Assembly: GCA_019638705.1 (NCBI GenBank) | Contig: JAHBTI010000013.1 | Span: forward strand, 21,758 to 85,757 | Reading direction: 5' to 3' | Origin: Bacteroidota bacterium | GTDB taxonomy: Bacteria > Bacteroidota > Bacteroidia > B-17B0 > Aurantibacillaceae | DNA: 64,000 nucleotides | Shown here: positions 60,466 through 64,000 of the stretch, piece by piece | How the letters are laid out: every line of letters starts with the position of its first letter | Numbering within the stretch: position 1 is the stretch's first letter | Translations under genes and position numbers: made by a program | Notes under the pieces: model-generated | Databases searched by the model: none | What the model saw: the letters and a program-made list of their open reading frames with translations, nothing else | What the model was told of the DNA's origin: nothing

Positions 60466-61113
60466 TTACTTTTTAGCATCAGCCAAAAACTGCGCCAATC
60501 CTTTGTCGGTTAAAGGGTGGTTAAGCAACGCCGTAATTGCACTTAACGGACAAGTTGCCACATCTGCGCCCAATTTAGCGCATTGAATAATGTGCATAGG
60601 GTGGCGCACGCTTGCCGCCAGAATTTCAGTTTCAAAACCGTAGTTATCGTAAATAATGCGAATGTCTTCAATCAACTGCATTCCGTCTGTGCTCACATCG
60701 TCCAATCTCCCGACAAACGGCGAAACATACGTTGCGCCCGCTTTGGCTGCCAATAAGGCTTGCCCCGCCGAAAAAACCAAGGTGCAATTTGTTTTTATCC
60801 CTTTTTCTGAAAAATATTTTATGGCTTTCACGCCGTCTTTTATCATCGGAATTTTTACCACAATTTGTTCGTGCAGTTCTGCTAAGGCTTCGCCCTCTTT
60901 AATCATGCCCTCAAAATCGGTGGCAATTACTTCCGCGCTTACATCACCTGTAACAATGTTGCAAATATCAACGTAATGTTTCAAAATGTTGTCTTGCCCT
61001 TTAATGCCCTCTTTCGCCATCAGCGAGGGGTTTGTGGTTACGCCGTCAAGCACGCCTAAATCCTGCGCTTCCTTAATTTGCGCGAGGTTGGCTGTATCAA
61101 TAAAAAATTTCAT
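60466..61113 (-). CDS. fsa: Fructose-6-phosphate aldolase / transaldolase-like protein
   Basis: The 215-residue product belongs to the short transaldolase subfamily. Landmarks are [41 protein letters not shown] (Schiff-base Lys), [31 protein letters not shown] and [12 protein letters not shown]. Members are either fructose-6-phosphate aldolases or true transaldolases of the pentose phosphate pathway; sequence by eye cannot separate the two. The promoter box TATCTTCG is at 61136-61143. It is divergent from the PIG-L gene. Confidence 0.93.
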   Translation of the reverse strand: MKFFIDTANLAQIKEAQDLGVLDGVTTNPSLMAKEGIKGQDNILKHYVDICNIVTGDVSAEVIATDFEGMIKEGEALAELHEQIVVKIPMIKDGVKAIKYFSEKGIKTNCTLVFSAGQALLAAKAGATYVSPFVGRLDDVSTDGMQLIEDIRIIYDNYGFETEILAASVRHPMHIIQCAKLGADVATCPLSAITALLNHPLTDKGLAQFLADAKK

Positions 61114-61135
61114 TTGTCTGTTTTTTTGTGAGCAG

Positions 61136-61143
61136 CGAAGATA
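61136..61143 (-). promoter_or_regulatory. -7 box TATCTTCG of fsa
   Basis: Minus strand TATCTTCG lies 22 bases before the ATG at 61113. The same octamer precedes ndk. Confidence 0.45.
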
Positions 61144-61224
61144 ATTATTTTAAAGTTGAAAGTTTATAGTTGAATGTTTAAAGTTCAAAAATAATTATCT
61201 TCACCATTTTACTTTTTGCACTTT

Positions 61225-63735
61225 ATGAAGAAATTAATTCTGTTCTCTGCCCTGCTCTTTCACTCACACCTTTTTTTAGCACAACAAAAAACACTTAACT
61301 CATCTGAAATTTTATTGGGTTTACAAAAGCTCAACACACTCGGCAGCGTGCTGTACATTGCCGCGCACCCCGACGATGAAAACACGCGCCTGATTTCTTA
61401 TTTGGCAAACGAAAAAAAATTGCGCGTTGGTTATTTGTCTTTAACGCGCGGCGATGGCGGACAAAACCTCATTGGCAAAGAGCAAGGCGATGCGCTCGGC
61501 TTAATCCGCACACAGGAATTATTGGCAGCACGCAAAATTGACGGCGCAGAACAATTTTTTACCCGCGCCGTTGATTTCGGTTTTTCAAAAACACCCGAAG
61601 AAACGTTTGAGTTTTGGAACAAAGACAGCATTTTGAGCGATGTAGTTCGTATCATCAGAACATTTAAACCCGATGTGATTATTTGCCGCTTCCCCACCAC
61701 AGGCGAGGGCGGACACGGACATCACACGGCTTCCGCTATTTTGGCTTTGGAAGCTTATGACGCGGCGGCTGACAAAACTAAATTTCCTGAACAATTAAAC
61801 TATTTACAAACTTGGCAAGCCCGCCGCATCTTTTGGAACACCTTTAATTTTGGCACAACTAATACCACTGCTGAAAATCAGTTGAAAATGGATGTGGGCG
61901 GTTTCAATCCTTTGCTCGGAAAAAGTTATGGTGAAATTGCAGCCGAAAGCCGCTCTATGCACAAAAGTCAAGGCATGGGCGCAGCAAAACAACGCGGCTC
62001 GAATTTTGAATATTTTAAATTATTGAAAGGCGAACCTGCTACTAACGATTTGTTTGAAGGCATTAACCAAACGTGGACACGCTTTGCTGAAACCGCCCCT
62101 CTGCAAAAAATGATTGATAGTTGCATTACAAATTTTAACCCGCAAAAGTCCGAAAACTCTGTAAATAGTTTGATTAAAATTTATAGCAAAATAAAGGAGC
62201 TTGATGAAACTAATGCTGATATTTATTATTGGCAATCTATAAAATGGGAAGAGTGTGAAAACTTACTTCGTGCCTGTACAGGTTTATTTGTTGAAGTTTA
62301 CGCTGATAATTATAGTGCTATACCAAATAGTAAAATAAATATTACTGCACAGATTGTAATGAGAAATAATTGCAATATTGAAATGAGAAATGTTTTAAAC
62401 ACGCTATTCAGTGTTGGCGGTTGCAGTTCTAATGATACTGTTACAGATGAAAAATTCGTTTTAAAACAAAATCAACTTTATACTTTTAAGTACAGTGTAT
62501 TTTTAAACTCTGAAGCAAAATTTTCAAATCCATATTGGTTAAATGAGAAACATAATTTAGGAATATACACTGTTTCAAATAGGCATCTCTTAAATTATGC
62601 TGAAGTAGATTGGATAGGCGCAGTTACTTTACTTTTTACTATTAATGATGTTAATTTTCCAATATTTAAAAATCTAACCTACAAATCCACCGACCCCATA
62701 AAAGGCGAAGTTTACAGACCTTTGGAAATTTTACCACCTGCAACCATAAACATTCCCGAAAAAGTGTTTGTGTTTACTGATAAGAAACCCAAAACCGTTC
62801 AAATAGTTGTGAAAGCAAACACCAATAATGTGAAAGGTTATTTGCAATTGGTAACAGTAAACAATGGGAGCATTACTGCCAAAAATTCTAATTTCACTTT
62901 AACAGCAAAAGGCGATGAAGCCGTTATTGAAGCCACCATTACACCGCCGAAAAATTTTTCGGAGGGAAAATTGCTTGCTTCGGTAAACATTGACGGAAAA
63001 ACCTACAACCAAAGTATTCAGCGCATTGAATACGACCACATTCCGCACCAATTTATTTTGAGCGATGCCGAAGCAAAATTGGTGTATGTAGATTTGAAAA
63101 AAACAGGCACTAAAATCGGGTACATACCCGGTGCGGGCGATGATGTGGCGGAGTGCTTAACACAAGTGGGTTTTAACGTAACTATTTTAACCGACGAATT
63201 ATTGGCGAAAGAAAATTTGTCAAAATACAATGCTATTGTTACAGGCATTCGCGCTTATAATACGAATGAACGTTTGCCATTGTTCAACGACAAACTTTTT
63301 GAGTATGTAAAAAACGGCGGCAACTTAATTGTGCAATACAATACCAACAGCCGCGCAGGAGCATTGCAGGCAAAAATAGGAATGTATCCTTTCACCGTTT
63401 CGCGCGACAGAGTTACCGATGAAAACTCGGAAGTGAAATTTTTAAATCCAAATCATGCCGCATTAAACACGCCGAATAAAATCACCGAAAAAGATTTTGA
63501 AAATTGGGTGCAGGAGCGCGGTATTTATTTCGCCACCGACATTGACAAAAACTACGAAACAATTTTGAGTATGCACGACAAAGGCGAAAAAGAACATAAC
63601 GGCAGTTTAATCATAGCCAAATACGGCAAAGGAAATTTTGTTTACACAGGTTTAGCGTTTTTCCGCGAACTGCCTGCGGGCGTTCCGGGTGCGTACAGGT
63701 TGTTTACTAATTTGTTGAATTTACCGAAGAATTAA
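61225..63735 (+). CDS. PIG-L/LmbE-family deacetylase with C-terminal beta and GATase-like domains
   Basis: From the ATG at 61225 the product is 836 residues with a signal peptide ending FLAQ. The PIG-L domain (about 25-280) has the zinc motif IAAHPDDENTRLI, LTRGDGGQNLIG and the distal HGHHTASAI motif. A middle beta-rich region and a C-terminal part (about 620-836; IGYIPGAGDDVAECLTQVGF, YNAIVTGIRAYNTNERLP, GNFVYTGLAFFRELPAG) resembling class I glutamine amidotransferase/ThuA folds follow. It is predicted to de-N-acetylate a sugar outside the cytosol. Bacteroidota have many such long forms. Confidence 0.9.
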   Translation: MKKLILFSALLFHSHLFLAQQKTLNSSEILLGLQKLNTLGSVLYIAAHPDDENTRLISYLANEKKLRVGYLSLTRGDGGQNLIGKEQGDALGLIRTQELLAARKIDGAEQFFTRAVDFGFSKTPEETFEFWNKDSILSDVVRIIRTFKPDVIICRFPTTGEGGHGHHTASAILALEAYDAAADKTKFPEQLNYLQTWQARRIFWNTFNFGTTNTTAENQLKMDVGGFNPLLGKSYGEIAAESRSMHKSQGMGAAKQRGSNFEYFKLLKGEPATNDLFEGINQTWTRFAETAPLQKMIDSCITNFNPQKSENSVNSLIKIYSKIKELDETNADIYYWQSIKWEECENLLRACTGLFVEVYADNYSAIPNSKINITAQIVMRNNCNIEMRNVLNTLFSVGGCSSNDTVTDEKFVLKQNQLYTFKYSVFLNSEAKFSNPYWLNEKHNLGIYTVSNRHLLNYAEVDWIGAVTLLFTINDVNFPIFKNLTYKSTDPIKGEVYRPLEILPPATINIPEKVFVFTDKKPKTVQIVVKANTNNVKGYLQLVTVNNGSITAKNSNFTLTAKGDEAVIEATITPPKNFSEGKLLASVNIDGKTYNQSIQRIEYDHIPHQFILSDAEAKLVYVDLKKTGTKIGYIPGAGDDVAECLTQVGFNVTILTDELLAKENLSKYNAIVTGIRAYNTNERLPLFNDKLFEYVKNGGNLIVQYNTNSRAGALQAKIGMYPFTVSRDRVTDENSEVKFLNPNHAALNTPNKITEKDFENWVQERGIYFATDIDKNYETILSMHDKGEKEHNGSLIIAKYGKGNFVYTGLAFFRELPAGVPGAYRLFTNLLNLPKN

Positions 63736-63891
63736 ACACAGAGGCACGGAGTTTGGAGGCACAGAGTTAAAAAAAAGTATCATTGAACATTGATAATTTA
63801 AAATTGAAAATGTAAGTAACGCAAAATGTTCAATGTAAAATGTTCAATTATCAATTTTCAATAAAAACTCCGTGCCTTTGTGCCTCTGTGT
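63736..63891. repeat. Dispersed palindrome, CACAGAGGCAC family, with nested palindrome (copy A3)
   Basis: Outer arms AACACAGAGGCACGGAG and CTCCGTGCCTTTGTGCCTC (continuing TGTGT) pair. The loop carries a second, unrelated palindrome at 63781-63862. Confidence 0.85.
63781..63862. repeat. Nested palindrome, TTGAACATTGATAATT family
   Basis: TTGAACATTGATAATTTAAA at the left and TTCAATTATCAATTTTCAAT at the right pair imperfectly, with an inner GTTCAATGTAAAATGTTCAA copy. It lies wholly inside A3. Confidence 0.7.
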
Positions 63892-63906
63892 CAAAAAACA
63901 AAAATT

Positions 63907-64000
63907 ATGCAAGAAGAAAAATCGCCCATACTCAAAACTTGGAAAAACGTTTACGCTTTAGTCATCGGCGTTTTGGTTTTTATTATTGTTGCACTTTATT
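63907..64000 (+). CDS. Start of a small membrane protein (runs off the window)
   Basis: An ATG at 63907 opens MQEEKSPILKTWKNVYALVI and continues through a hydrophobic helix to the window edge. Short one-helix proteins with a LK-W-x-x-x-YALV opening often sit between PIG-L deacetylase and sodium/solute symporter genes in Bacteroidota; whether a symporter follows cannot be seen. It reads in the same direction as the PIG-L gene but is separated from it by repeat A3. Confidence 0.55.
   Translation, partial: MQEEKSPILKTWKNVYALVIGVLVFIIVALY

Overview
The window is an AT-rich chromosomal segment of a member of the phylum Bacteroidota. The evidence is three large secreted proteins with type IX secretion system (T9SS) C-terminal sorting domains, a PorP/SprF-like outer-membrane protein paired with a PorE-like OmpA/TPR/PD40 protein, many small lipoproteins, promoters of the Bacteroidota type (TAnnTTTG at -7), and dispersed palindromic intergenic repeats. 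The genus cannot be named from the sequence. I see no tRNA, rRNA, CRISPR array, integrase-type prophage or classical insertion sequence.

Layout. 1-13 kb: the 5' part of dnaK with a sigma-54-like promoter, a lipoprotein, a DUF6922-like gene, a decayed glycosyltransferase tail, enolase, a MazF-type toxin pair, a mitochondrial-type citrate synthase, an ECF sigma factor operon (sigma, membrane coiled-coil protein, SUMF1-like protein), an AbiE type IV toxin-antitoxin pair, phosphoglycerate mutase, a HAD-like hydrolase and methionine aminopeptidase. 13-20 kb: housekeeping genes (Sua5/YrdC, aroQ, xerD, a long plant/cyanobacterial-type ispH) mixed with small envelope proteins, including a tandem lipoprotein duplication. 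19.6-34 kb: murQ, a 1391-codon T9SS protein, ndk, RNase Z, a NarL-type response regulator, an Alg9-like glycosyltransferase, a CLC channel/transporter, pirin and a GloVer-repeat T9SS protein. 33-40.5 kb: the PorP/PorE-like pair, a methyltransferase, signal peptidase I, a second signal-peptidase-like protein lacking both catalytic residues, and a WbqC protein. 40.5-43.2 kb: an AT-rich accessory island (BRO/DinD-like protein, orphan genes, palindrome). 43.2-51.6 kb: a cell-wall and surface-glycan cluster (NagZ-beta-lactamase fusion, GT2, O-antigen ligase, M23 peptidase, and GH73 plus a beta-barrel). 51.6-64 kb: a rearranged, repeat-rich locus, fumarase, a GIY-YIG nuclease between palindromes, a PorT-like barrel, UbiX, YfcE phosphoesterase, a T9SS Ig-like protein, a transaldolase-like aldolase, a PIG-L deacetylase and the start of a small membrane protein.

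How it fits together. Central metabolism (eno, gpmA, citrate synthase, fumC, fsa) and isoprenoid, shikimate and tRNA-modification genes are scattered singly. Envelope biogenesis dominates the rest: export (LepB), T9SS cargo and outer-membrane partners, peptidoglycan turnover and recycling (NagZ, MurQ, GH73, M23) and glycan assembly.

Most notable: (i) a signal-peptidase paralogue with the catalytic Ser and Lys replaced by Asp and Gln; (ii) several unrelated families of dispersed palindromes, including two near-identical ~185-bp elements with terminal inverted repeats, an apparent filled/empty site pair for a 39-bp palindrome, and a GIY-YIG nuclease gene bracketed by palindromes; (iii) six genes whose -7 promoter box lies exactly four bases before the start codon, implying leaderless transcripts; (iv) a sigma-54-like promoter with a TGACA-N3-TGTCA palindrome in front of dnaK.
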